Shown here: piece by piece, positions 48,782 to 57,011 of the stretch
How the letters are laid out: the number at the start of each line of letters is the position of its first letter
How positions within the stretch are numbered: position 1 is the first letter of the stretch
NCBI GenBank assembly: GCA_029259715.1
Contig: JAJDEP010000019.1
Span: forward strand, 393,377 to 457,376
Length of the DNA: 64,000 bases
Direction of reading: 5' to 3'
From: Planctomycetota bacterium
GTDB taxonomy: Bacteria; Planctomycetota; B15-G4
Made by a program: the position numbers and the translations under genes
The notes under the pieces: generated by a model
The model's input: the letters and a program-made list of their open reading frames with translations, nothing else
Told to the model about the DNA's origin: nothing
Database searches by the model: none

Positions 48782-50275
48782 ATGGGCCCCTGGCGCGAAG
48801 AGATCCGCTCCCAGTTCCGACTGGCACTGCCCGTGGTCATCGTGCAGGTCGGCCTGATGGCCATGGCCGTGGTCGACACGGCCATGATGGGCCGCCACAG
48901 CGCGGTGGGCGTGGCCGCCACCTCCATGGGCCACTCCTACTTCTTCATCTTCCTGGCTTTCGGGCTGGGTGCGTTGATGGCCCTCGACCCCATCGTCAGC
49001 CAGGCCTTCGGCGCGAAGGATGACCTGGCCATCACCCGGGGGCTGCAACGCGGGCTGATCCTGGCGCTGAGCCTGTCGGTGCCCGTGTCCGTGCTCATGC
49101 TGCCGGCCGACTGGGTGCTCACGCAGCTGGGGCAGCCGCCGGACGTGGTCACCGTGGCCGCCGACTTCTCCATCGTCTCGATCCCCGGGGCGGCGCCGTT
49201 CCTGATCTTCGTCGTGCTGCGCCAGACGCTGCAGGCCATGCACCGGCTGCGCGCGATCCTCGCGGCCACCCTCGTCGGCAACGTCGCCAACGTGTTCCTC
49301 AACTGGGTCTTCATCTTCGGCAACCTCGGCTCGCCGCAGCTGGGCGCCGTGGGGTCGGCCTGGGCCACGGTGATCTGCCGTTGGCTGATGGTGATCTTCC
49401 TGCTCGTGGCCGCGTGGCCGATCCTGAAGCAGCACCTGCTGCCCTGGCGCGCCGACGCCCTCGACCCGCTGCCCCTGTGGCGCATGCTGCGTCTCGGCGC
49501 CCCCATCGGGCTGCAGTTCCAGCTCGAGATCGGCGGCTTCTGGGCGGCGGCCCTGTTCATGGGGATGGTCGCCGTCGAACGGGGCGCCGACATCCTGGCC
49601 GGCCACCACCTGACCATGAACGTGGCCTCGCTCACCTTCATGGTGCCCCTGGGCGTGTCAGCCGCGGCGTCGGTGCGCGTCGGCCATTTCATCGGCCGGG
49701 GCGACATGACCGCGGTGCGCCGCGCCTCGGTCATCGCGCTGTTCACCGGCCTGGTCTTCATGTCGACCACGGCCCTGGCGTTCATCTTCGCACCCGCGGC
49801 CATCGCGAGCCTGTACGCGCCGGGACTCACCGAGACCCTCGCCGTCGCCGCGGTCCTGATCCCCGTCGCGGGGGCCTTCCAGATCTTCGACGGCATCCAG
49901 GTGGTGGCCAGCGGCATCCTGCGCGGCATCGGCGACACGCGCTTCCCCATGCTCGTCCATGTCGCGGGCTTCTGGGTGCTCGGCGTACCGCTGGGCGCGT
50001 GGCTCACCTTCTCCCGCGACGTGATCCCCACCGGGCCGTGGTGGGGCATGGTGCTGGCCCTGGTGGTGGTGGCGGCCACCCTCGTGCTCCGGGTGCGGCA
50101 CCAGCTCGCGTCGAGCATCGGACGCCTGGTCATCGACGACCCCCGGGACGGCCCGGTGTGGGCCGACCCGGCTCCCGAACCCGTCGCGGCCGGCGCCGAC
50201 CCCGCCGGGCCCTCGCTGATCGAGGCCGCCCAGGCCGAGGCCGGGCTGCCGGGCGAGGATCCGGAGGCGGGGTAG
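48782..50275 (+). CDS. MATE-family efflux transporter
   Basis: Polytopic membrane protein of 497 aa with about twelve transmembrane helices in two six-helix halves. Family landmarks are LALPVVIVQVGLMAMAVVDT, AMMGRHSAVGVAATSMGHSY, FGLGALMALDPIVSQAFGAK (typical MATE helix 2) and, in the second half, LGAPIGLQFQLEIGGFWAAA. Such proteins export cationic drugs or metabolites using Na+ or H+ gradients. The C-terminal ~60 residues are a Pro/Ala/Glu-rich cytoplasmic tail that is longer than usual. No regulator is adjacent; the divergent neighbour is the ECF sigma operon. The substrate is not predictable. Confidence 0.92.
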   Translation: MGPWREEIRSQFRLALPVVIVQVGLMAMAVVDTAMMGRHSAVGVAATSMGHSYFFIFLAFGLGALMALDPIVSQAFGAKDDLAITRGLQRGLILALSLSVPVSVLMLPADWVLTQLGQPPDVVTVAADFSIVSIPGAAPFLIFVVLRQTLQAMHRLRAILAATLVGNVANVFLNWVFIFGNLGSPQLGAVGSAWATVICRWLMVIFLLVAAWPILKQHLLPWRADALDPLPLWRMLRLGAPIGLQFQLEIGGFWAAALFMGMVAVERGADILAGHHLTMNVASLTFMVPLGVSAAASVRVGHFIGRGDMTAVRRASVIALFTGLVFMSTTALAFIFAPAAIASLYAPGLTETLAVAAVLIPVAGAFQIFDGIQVVASGILRGIGDTRFPMLVHVAGFWVLGVPLGAWLTFSRDVIPTGPWWGMVLALVVVAATLVLRVRHQLASSIGRLVIDDPRDGPVWADPAPEPVAAGADPAGPSLIEAAQAEAGLPGEDPEAG

Positions 50276-50395
50276 AATCCTCGGGGGCCCGGCGGCCCGA
50301 ATCTGCCGCGCCCGTCCACCGTCCTCCCCACTCCTGTCCGTGCGTCCCTGCCGGCTCGCGACCGATCCCCGTCCCGAGCGCCGAGGTGTCCCGCC

Positions 50396-52198
50396 GTGCC
50401 AATGCTGCGCCTGCTCGTCCTCTCGTTGGTCGTGTCCCTGGCCCTCTCCGCCTCCGTCGCCGGCCAGGGTTACCTCTGCGCCGAGGGCGGCGGCGACGAA
50501 CAGGCCGGCACCTGGGCGGCGTCGGTGTACGGCTGGATGGTGCAGCAGGCCCCCGTCGGCGACGTGGTCATCCTGGGACTCAGCGGCAGCGACGCGGGCA
50601 TGGCCGCCACCTTTCTGGCCAACGGCGCCAACAGCGTCCTCAACCTGTCCGTGCCGGCAGCCCAGGCCGACAACCTCGCCACGTTCAGCGTGATCACGAA
50701 CGCCGACATCGTCTGGATCCGCGGCGGTGACCAGGCGCAGTACATGGCCGCCTGGAAGGACACGCTGACCGAGAGCGCCCTCGAGTTCGTCTACGCCAAC
50801 GGCGGCGTCATCGGCGGCACCAGCGCCGGCGCCGCGATCCTGAGCGACCTGGTGTACGACGCCGCGGTGGGTTCGCTCACGCCCCGCGAAGCCTTGCGCA
50901 ACCCCTACCACGCCAACCTCACCTTCGACACCGACTTCCTCGACTTCGCACCCGACACCCTGTTCGACACCCACTTCACCGAGCGCGGCCGCATCGGGCG
51001 CCTGGCGGTGATGGTGGCGCGCCGCTTCGAGGACACCGGCGACGACATCCTGGGCATCGGCATCGACGACCGCACCGCCCTGTGCATCTACCCGGACCTC
51101 ACGGCGGAGGTACGCGGCGAAGGCGCGGTGACCTTCCTCGAGCGTTCCGCCTCCACGCGCCAGGAGCTGGCGGCCGGCTTGCCCCCCTCCATCACCGACC
51201 TGTCCCATCACCAGCTCACCGAGGGCTACGTCTACGACCTCGACACGCGCACGGTGCTCACCCGCCCCGCCGGCGCCACGCTGGTCGCGCCGCCCACCAC
51301 CGACCCCGACTTCACCGCCCTCTCGTTGAGCGGCTCCAACGGCCTCGACAACGACCAGGGGGACGTGTCCGTGAGCGACCAGCGCGCCCCCGGCAACAGC
51401 CTGGCCTTGCTCGAGGGCGCCCTCACCGTCACCGACGGCAACAACTCGCTGCTGTCGACGGTGATCTCGACGGCCACCTGGGGCTCCACCACCTGGGATG
51501 AGAACCGGGTCGGCGGTCCGCAGTACGCGCTGGCCCTCAACCCCCACTTCCTGGCGCTGTACCTCGACTTCGCCGTGCGCGTCGACACCCTCGTCTCCGA
51601 TCACCTCGTGGTGCGGCCGCCCGTGTCCGGCGCCGAGACGTCCACCGTGCTGCTCGACTCCCACGGCCTGACGAGCACCGCGTTCTCGACCTACGTCTCG
51701 AGCGGCGCCAGCGTCGGCCCGCGCCAATCGGTGGCGCTCGAGGGCGCGCACCTGCAGGTGCTCGCGTCGGGGCAGGGCTACGACGCCCGCGACCATCTCG
51801 CTCTCGACCCCAAGGACCAGTGGACCGACCTGGGCGAAGGCGTGGCCGGCGTCTCCGGCATCCCCGTCCAGAGCGCGGAGGGCCTGCTGCTGCTCGGCAC
51901 GGACGTCGACCTCAAGCTCGTCGCCGCCCGCCCCAACGCGCCGGCGTTCCTGATCACCGGCTCCACGGCGCTCAACTTCGCGGGCTTCTACGGCGGCACG
52001 CTGGTGCCCGACCTCACCAGCCCCGGCGGCCTGCTGCTCGTGCTCGTCACCGGACCCGGCGGCGGCTACGCCCTGAACGCCACCATGCCCGCGGCCCTGC
52101 CCGAGGGCTTCCAGTTCTACGTCCAGACCTGGATCGACGATCCCGCGGCGCCCTTCGGATTCGCGGGCAGCAACGCCATCGTGGGCACCGTACCCTAG
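50396..52198 (+). CDS. Secreted cyanophycinase-like S51 peptidase with shared C-terminal domain
   Basis: Protein of 600 aa. The signal peptide is MLRLLVLSLVVSLALSASVA. The S51-type domain shows IVWIRGGDQAQYMAAW, the nucleophile in GGVIGGTSAGAAILSDLVYD (Ser ~142), and DTHFTERGRIGRLAVMVARR, a hallmark of cyanophycinases. These exo-peptidases cleave beta-aspartyl-arginine units or related beta-Asp peptides; an exported one would act on external polymer. A ~200-residue beta-rich middle region follows. From base 51821 comes the recurrent C-terminal domain (GFYGGTLVPD, ending SNAIVGTVP). GAGGTG supports the GTG at 50396; an ATG lies two codons on at 50402. Confidence 0.88.
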   Translation: MPMLRLLVLSLVVSLALSASVAGQGYLCAEGGGDEQAGTWAASVYGWMVQQAPVGDVVILGLSGSDAGMAATFLANGANSVLNLSVPAAQADNLATFSVITNADIVWIRGGDQAQYMAAWKDTLTESALEFVYANGGVIGGTSAGAAILSDLVYDAAVGSLTPREALRNPYHANLTFDTDFLDFAPDTLFDTHFTERGRIGRLAVMVARRFEDTGDDILGIGIDDRTALCIYPDLTAEVRGEGAVTFLERSASTRQELAAGLPPSITDLSHHQLTEGYVYDLDTRTVLTRPAGATLVAPPTTDPDFTALSLSGSNGLDNDQGDVSVSDQRAPGNSLALLEGALTVTDGNNSLLSTVISTATWGSTTWDENRVGGPQYALALNPHFLALYLDFAVRVDTLVSDHLVVRPPVSGAETSTVLLDSHGLTSTAFSTYVSSGASVGPRQSVALEGAHLQVLASGQGYDARDHLALDPKDQWTDLGEGVAGVSGIPVQSAEGLLLLGTDVDLKLVAARPNAPAFLITGSTALNFAGFYGGTLVPDLTSPGGLLLVLVTGPGGGYALNATMPAALPEGFQFYVQTWIDDPAAPFGFAGSNAIVGTVP

Positions 52199-52238
52199 GC
52201 CGCGACGCGGGATTCGGGCACCGAGGGGGACAGCGCCC

Positions 52239-53081
52239 ATGGCCACCTGGGCGATCGGCGACATCCAGGGCTGCGGGAAGAGCTTCGCCGCGCTGCGCGA
52301 TCGCATCGGGTTCCGGCCGGGCCGCGATCGCCTGCTGCTGGTGGGCGACCTGGTCAACCGCGGCCCCCGCTCGCTGGACGTGCTGCGCTGGGTGGTCGAG
52401 CACGACGACGACGTCGAGGCCGTGCTCGGCAATCACGATCTGCACCTGCTGGGCGTCGCCGCCGGCGTGGTGGAGAGCGGCCCCAAGGACACCCTCGACG
52501 AACTCCTCGCGGCCCCCGATCGCGACGACCTGCTCGCCTGGCTGCGGCGGCAGCCGTTCGTCCGGGACCTGACCTGCGACGGACGCCGCCACCTGCTGGT
52601 CCACGCGGGTCGCCCGCCGGGCTGGAGTCCCGAGCAGATGCTCGAGCGCGGCGACGAGTTGGCGCGAGCCCTCGCAGGCCCGCAAGGCGCTGCCGCCCTC
52701 GCCGCGTTGCGCCGTGACGTGCCCCTGCGCTGGTCGGACGACCTCGACGGCCCCGGCCGACGCGCCCACATCGCGGCGGCCCTCACGCGCATGCGCATGG
52801 TCGACGGCGACGGCGCCCTGCAGCTCACCTACAAGGGGTCGCCTGACGAGGCGCCGGCGGGCCTGCGGCCCTGGTTCGAATTCCATGCGCCGGACCACGA
52901 CGGCCCGCGGGTGGTCTGCGGGCCCCGTGTGGTTTGCGGGCATTGGGCCGCCCTGGGCCTGTTGCTGCGGGACGACCTCGCCGCGCTCGACACCGGCTGC
53001 GTATGGGGTGCCGAGTTGACGGCCGTGGAGCTGACCCTCGGGACCGTCGTGAGCCAGCCCTGCGTCGACCCTAGCCGGTGA
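52239..53081 (+). CDS. apaH: Symmetrical diadenosine tetraphosphatase
   Basis: Cytoplasmic phosphoesterase of 280 aa, the usual ApaH size. The metallophosphatase signatures are complete: AIGDIQGCGKSFAALRDRIG, LLLVGDLVNRGPRSLDVLRW, VEAVLGNHDLHLLGVAAG and HLLVHAGRPPGWS. It hydrolyses Ap4A to two ADP and can remove Np4 caps from RNA. Near residue 222 the block GPRVVC is duplicated (GPRVVCGPRVVCGHWAAL); usual ApaH proteins have a single copy before GHWAALGL. The two copies use mostly different synonymous codons. It stands 40 bp after the cyanophycinase-like gene and overlaps the convergent zinc-ribbon gene by 11 nt. Confidence 0.94.
   Translation: MATWAIGDIQGCGKSFAALRDRIGFRPGRDRLLLVGDLVNRGPRSLDVLRWVVEHDDDVEAVLGNHDLHLLGVAAGVVESGPKDTLDELLAAPDRDDLLAWLRRQPFVRDLTCDGRRHLLVHAGRPPGWSPEQMLERGDELARALAGPQGAAALAALRRDVPLRWSDDLDGPGRRAHIAAALTRMRMVDGDGALQLTYKGSPDEAPAGLRPWFEFHAPDHDGPRVVCGPRVVCGHWAALGLLLRDDLAALDTGCVWGAELTAVELTLGTVVSQPCVDPSR
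52902..52937 (+). repeat. Duplicated GPRVVC block inside apaH
   Basis: Two adjacent 18-bp units encode the same six residues but differ at four synonymous positions (GGC/GGG, CCG/CCC, CGG/CGT, GTC/GTT). The duplication is therefore not recent or was drifted under protein-level constraint. Confidence 0.7.
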
Positions 53082-53421
53082 GCGCTGCCGCGCCCGCGGC
53101 GAGACCGCCGAGCATGAGCCCGACCACCAGCACGCCGAGGCAGCCCTTGCCCGCAGGCGGCGTCGCGCTCGCCGGGTCGAGGGGTTTGCCGCAGTCGTTG
53201 CAGTTCGGGCGCAGATCCTGGCGCGGGTCACCCAGGGGGTTCGACTTCCCACAATGCGGGCAGAACCAGGTCGAGCCGGCCTCGGGCGGGTCGTCGCGGA
53301 AGTACACCCGCTCGGAGAGCTGCTTCTGGCAATCTTTTCCGCACACCACGTTGCCGTAGAAGGTGACCGGTTCCCCGTCGATGGACGTGCCGCAGTTCTG
53401 GCAGTACGTGGTGTCGGACAT
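53071..53421 (-). CDS. Zinc-ribbon protein with C-terminal membrane helix
   Basis: Protein of 116 aa with four Cys pairs: C7-C10 (YCQNCGTSI), C27-C31 (VVCGKDC), C54-C57 (FCPHCGKSNP) and C74-C77 (NCNDCGKPLDP), enough for two zinc-binding ribbons. The C-terminus is a hydrophobic helix (CLGVLVVGLMLGGLAAGAAA) that would anchor it with the ribbons in the cytoplasm. No enzyme motif is present; small ribbon-plus-helix proteins of this type are usually unassigned. The ATG at 53421 has GGAGAG upstream, and a TATGCT box lies about 53 nt before it. The 3' end overlaps apaH by 11 nt. Confidence 0.78.
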   Translation of the reverse strand: MSDTTYCQNCGTSIDGEPVTFYGNVVCGKDCQKQLSERVYFRDDPPEAGSTWFCPHCGKSNPLGDPRQDLRPNCNDCGKPLDPASATPPAGKGCLGVLVVGLMLGGLAAGAAALTG

Positions 53422-53474
53422 GGTCTCTCCTGCGGTTCACCGGCGCGCCAAGCGTGTGCGTCGGCGGCCCGCGG

Positions 53475-53480
53475 AGCATA
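53475..53480 (-). promoter_or_regulatory. TATGCT -10-like box for the zinc-ribbon gene
   Basis: The minus strand reads TTATGCTCC, 53 nt upstream of the ATG at 53421, in a divergent gap that also carries TAGAAT for the oxoprolinase gene. Confidence 0.4.
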
Positions 53481-53511
53481 ACCCGGAGCGCCTCGCAGCC
53501 CGTGAGCCCGT

Positions 53512-53517
53512 TAGAAT
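53512..53517 (+). promoter_or_regulatory. TAGAAT -10-like box for the oxoprolinase gene
   Basis: GTTAGAATCC contains TAGAAT, ending 8 nt before the GTG at 53526. Transcription would start at or beside the start codon, so the mRNA is probably leaderless. Confidence 0.45.
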
Positions 53518-53525
53518 CCGTCGCC

Positions 53526-56500
53526 GTGGGCTGGCAGTTTCTCGTCGATCGGGGGGGCACGTTCACGGACGTCGTGGCCCGGGGTCCGCAGGGCGAGGTG
53601 GTGGCCCACAAGCTGCTCTCCCTCGGCGCGTCAGGGGCTGACGCCACCTTGCAGGTGCTCGCACAGGCGCCCGGGCCCGTCGACGACCTGCGCCTCGGCA
53701 CCACGGTGGCCACCAACGCCTTGCTCGAGCGGCGCGGAGAGGAGGTCACGCTGATCACGACCCGCGGCTTTGCCGACCTGCTCGAGATCGGCAACCAGGA
53801 GCGCCCCGACATCTTCGCGCTGCAGATCGAGAAGCGCGCCCTGTTGCAGGCCGCCGTGGTCGAGGTCGACGAGCGCATCCGGGCAGACGGAACCATTGAG
53901 CGCGCCCCCTCCCGCGCGGAGCTCACCCGGGCGCTCACCGGCCACCGGGCCGTGGCCGTGCTGTTCGTCAACGCGGGCGCCCACCCGGCCCACGAGCGTC
54001 TCGCCGGCGAGGTGGCGCGCGAGCTCGGCATCGAGCACGTGACCCTGTCCCACGAGGTCTCGCCGGAGATCGGCATGGTGGGTCGTGGCGACACGACGGT
54101 GGCGGACGCCTACCTGACCCCCCTGCTGCGGCGCTTCGTCGACCGCATGGCCGCGCCGGGGCGGCGCACCCTGTTCATGCAGTCGTCGGGCGGCCTCACC
54201 GACGCCGCCCACTTCTCGGGTCGCCATGCGGTGCTCTCGGGGCCCGCCGGCGGCGTGGTGGCCGTGGCCCACGCGGCGCGGCGTGCGGGGCTGAGCCAGG
54301 TGATCGGCTTCGACATGGGCGGGACCTCCACCGACGTGAGCCGCTGCGCCGGTGAGCCCGAACGCACCTACGAGTCGGTCACGGCGGGCGTGCGCATCCG
54401 GGCGCCCATGTTGCACGTCGTCACCGTGGCCGCGGGCGGCGGCTCGATCCTCGCGCGGCGCGACGGCCGCGACCAGGTCGGGCCCACCAGCGCCGGCGCC
54501 GACCCCGGCCCGGCCTGCTACGGACGGGGCGGCCCCGCCACCGTCACCGACGCGAACCTCGTGGCGGGGCGCATCCTGCCCGAGTGGTTCCCCCACCTGA
54601 GCCTCGACACGGACGCGGCCCGCGCCGCGCTGGCGGCGTTCGGCGATCCCGACGACACCGCCGCCGGCTTTCTGCGCATCGCCGACGAGAACATGGCCGC
54701 CGCCATCCGCCAGATCTCCACGGCCCGGGGCTACGACCTGCGCGACCACGCCCTGTGCGCCTTCGGCGGCGCCGCCGGCCAGCACGCCTGCGCCCTCGCC
54801 GACCTGCTGCAGATGCCCGAGGTGCTCGTGCCGCCCCACGCGGGCGTCTTCTCGGCCAGCGGCATGGGCCTGGCGGATGTGACCCACGACGCCGTGGTCC
54901 CGGTGCTCGCGGCCGCGGCGGCGCGCGGGGCGGCCGAGCCCGACTTCCCCGACGCTCAGGCCCGCGCAGCGTTGCAGGCCCAGGGCCTCACCGACGTCGA
55001 GGTGCGACGCAGCATCGATGTGCGCTACGTCGGCGTGGACGAGACCATCAACGTGCCCTGGAGCGCCGACTGGCTCGACGACTTCATTGCGCGGCACCAG
55101 GCGCTCTACGGATTCCTCAAGCCGGGCCACCCGGTGGAGATCGTCAACGCCCGCGCCCACGCCCGCCATCGCGCCGCCCCCGCGACGGATCCGGAACGCG
55201 ACCAACACGCCCACGAACCGGAACCAGTGGCCCGGGACGTCGGTCCTCTGGGCGCCGCCGTGCATCGCCGCGACGACCTCTTGCCGGGCGCACGCGTGCG
55301 CGGCCCCGCCGTCATCGTGGAGGATCACGCCACGACGGTGGTCGATGCCGGCTGGTTCGCCCGCGTCGACGGCCACCTCGCCCTGCGCCTGACCCGCGAC
55401 GCGGCACCCGCTGCCGCGCGGACGCGGACCACCATCGGCCTCGATCGCGACCCGGTCTCCCTCGAGATCATGGGCAACCGCTTCATGGGCATCGCCGAAC
55501 GCATGGGCGAGCAACTGCGGCGGGTCGCGCACTCCACCAACATCAAGGAGCGCCTCGACTTCTCCTGCGCGCTGTTCGACGCCCGCGGCCGGTTGGTGGC
55601 GAACGCGCCGCACATCCCGGTGCACATCGGGGCCATGGGCGAGACGGTGGCGAGCCTGATCCGCAACCAGGTCATGCGCCCTGGAGACACCTGGATCTCC
55701 AATGATCCCTTCAAGGGCGGCAGCCACCTGCCCGACCTCACCGTCGTGACCCCGGTCTACCGCGACGGGGAGCTTGCGTTCTTCGTGGCCAACCGCGGTC
55801 ATCACGCGGACGTGGGCGGCTCGACGCCCGGCTCGATGCCGCCCCACTCGCGCCGCATCGACGAGGAAGGCCTGCTGCTGAGCGAGGTGCTGCTCGTCGC
55901 CGACGGCGCCCTGCGGGAGGACGACCTGGTCACGCGCATGCGGGCCGCCGGCGTGCGCGACATCGATGAGCGGCTGAGCGATCTGCGCTCACAGGTGGCC
56001 TGCAACCAGGCGGGCACGACCTTGCTCGGCGAGCTGTGCGACGAGTTGGGCCTCGACGTCGTCACCGCCTGGATGGGGCACGTCGAAAACCACGCCGCCG
56101 AGGTCATGGCCGACGTGGTGTCCGGCCTCTCCGACGGCGCCTTCGAGGACCACCTCGACGACGGCACGCGCATCCGCGTCGCCATCACGCTGCGCGGCGG
56201 TCGGGCCGTGATCGACTTCACCGGCACGGCGCCCCAACACCCCGGCAATCGCAACGCCCCGCGGGCCGTCACCGTCGCGGCGGTGCTCTACGTGTTCCGC
56301 ACCCTCGCTGAGCGGGCCATCCCCCTCAACGCCGGATGCCTGCGCCCCCTCGACATCGTCATCCCGCCGGGCTCGCTGCTCGACCCGGTGTCCCCGGCCG
56401 CCGTCGTGGGCGGCAACGTCGAGACAGCCCAGCGCATCGTCGACGTGCTCTACGGCGCGCTCGGCAAGCTGGCCGCGTCACAGGGCACCATGAACAACGT

Positions 56501-56930
56501 CACCTTCGGCGACGAGACCTTCGGATACTACGAGACCATCTGCGGCGGGGCCGGCGCCGGCCACGGCTTCCACGGCGCCTCGGCGGTGCACACCCACATG
56601 ACCAACACCCGCATCACCGATCCCGAGGTCCTCGAGCAGCGCTACCCGGTGGTGCTGCGGGAATTCTCCATCCGGCGTGGTTCGGGGGGCAAGGGCACTT
56701 GGAACGGCGGCGACGGCGTGGTGCGCCGCATCGAATTCCTGCGACCCCTGCAGTGCACCGTGCTTGCAGAACGGCGCGTCACCGAGCCCTTCGGCCTGAA
56801 TGCCGGGCCCGGCGCCCGGGGCGAGCACGAGATCACCACTCAGGGGGTCGTGGTGAAGACGCCCGGGGGCGGAGGATTCACCCCTGAGACCCTCTCGATC
56901 ACAGTCCCAGAACCGGACAATCCCTGCTAG
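53526..56930 (+). CDS. 5-oxoprolinase / hydantoinase-family protein (HyuA-HyuB fusion)
   Basis: Protein of 1134 aa with both hydantoinase subunits fused, as in eukaryotic-type 5-oxoprolinase. The HyuA half starts WQFLVDRGGTFTDVVARGPQ, with LGTTVATNALLERRGEEVTL, IGFDMGGTSTDVSRCAGEPE near residue 262 and AAGGGSILARRDG. The HyuB half begins near residue 640 (DPVSLEIMGNRFMGIAERMG), with TWISNDPFKGGSHLPDLTVV, GGSTPGSMPPHSRRIDEEG and a glycine-rich end (VKTPGGGGFTPE). It would open a lactam or cyclic amide with ATP, with 5-oxoproline the likeliest substrate. The GTG at 53526 was chosen because family proteins begin just before the DRGGTFTDV motif. Confidence 0.92.
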   Translation: MGWQFLVDRGGTFTDVVARGPQGEVVAHKLLSLGASGADATLQVLAQAPGPVDDLRLGTTVATNALLERRGEEVTLITTRGFADLLEIGNQERPDIFALQIEKRALLQAAVVEVDERIRADGTIERAPSRAELTRALTGHRAVAVLFVNAGAHPAHERLAGEVARELGIEHVTLSHEVSPEIGMVGRGDTTVADAYLTPLLRRFVDRMAAPGRRTLFMQSSGGLTDAAHFSGRHAVLSGPAGGVVAVAHAARRAGLSQVIGFDMGGTSTDVSRCAGEPERTYESVTAGVRIRAPMLHVVTVAAGGGSILARRDGRDQVGPTSAGADPGPACYGRGGPATVTDANLVAGRILPEWFPHLSLDTDAARAALAAFGDPDDTAAGFLRIADENMAAAIRQISTARGYDLRDHALCAFGGAAGQHACALADLLQMPEVLVPPHAGVFSASGMGLADVTHDAVVPVLAAAAARGAAEPDFPDAQARAALQAQGLTDVEVRRSIDVRYVGVDETINVPWSADWLDDFIARHQALYGFLKPGHPVEIVNARAHARHRAAPATDPERDQHAHEPEPVARDVGPLGAAVHRRDDLLPGARVRGPAVIVEDHATTVVDAGWFARVDGHLALRLTRDAAPAAARTRTTIGLDRDPVSLEIMGNRFMGIAERMGEQLRRVAHSTNIKERLDFSCALFDARGRLVANAPHIPVHIGAMGETVASLIRNQVMRPGDTWISNDPFKGGSHLPDLTVVTPVYRDGELAFFVANRGHHADVGGSTPGSMPPHSRRIDEEGLLLSEVLLVADGALREDDLVTRMRAAGVRDIDERLSDLRSQVACNQAGTTLLGELCDELGLDVVTAWMGHVENHAAEVMADVVSGLSDGAFEDHLDDGTRIRVAITLRGGRAVIDFTGTAPQHPGNRNAPRAVTVAAVLYVFRTLAERAIPLNAGCLRPLDIVIPPGSLLDPVSPAAVVGGNVETAQRIVDVLYGALGKLAASQGTMNNVTFGDETFGYYETICGGAGAGHGFHGASAVHTHMTNTRITDPEVLEQRYPVVLREFSIRRGSGGKGTWNGGDGVVRRIEFLRPLQCTVLAERRVTEPFGLNAGPGARGEHEITTQGVVVKTPGGGGFTPETLSITVPEPDNPC

Positions 56931-56933
56931 AGT
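56928..56933 (+). promoter_or_regulatory. TAGAGT -10-like box overlapping a stop codon
   Basis: TGCTAGAGTC: the TAG stop of the oxoprolinase gene is also the start of a TAGRNT hexamer, 78 nt before the M43 protease start. A similar stop-codon overlap occurs at 50273-50278 (TAGAAT). Confidence 0.3.
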
Positions 56934-57011
56934 CGCCCCTTCGTCGAGCGTTTCGGGCACATCGGGCAGATGAGCGCGCATCGGCGAAGCTCACCACAGG
57001 GAGGGTCCATC

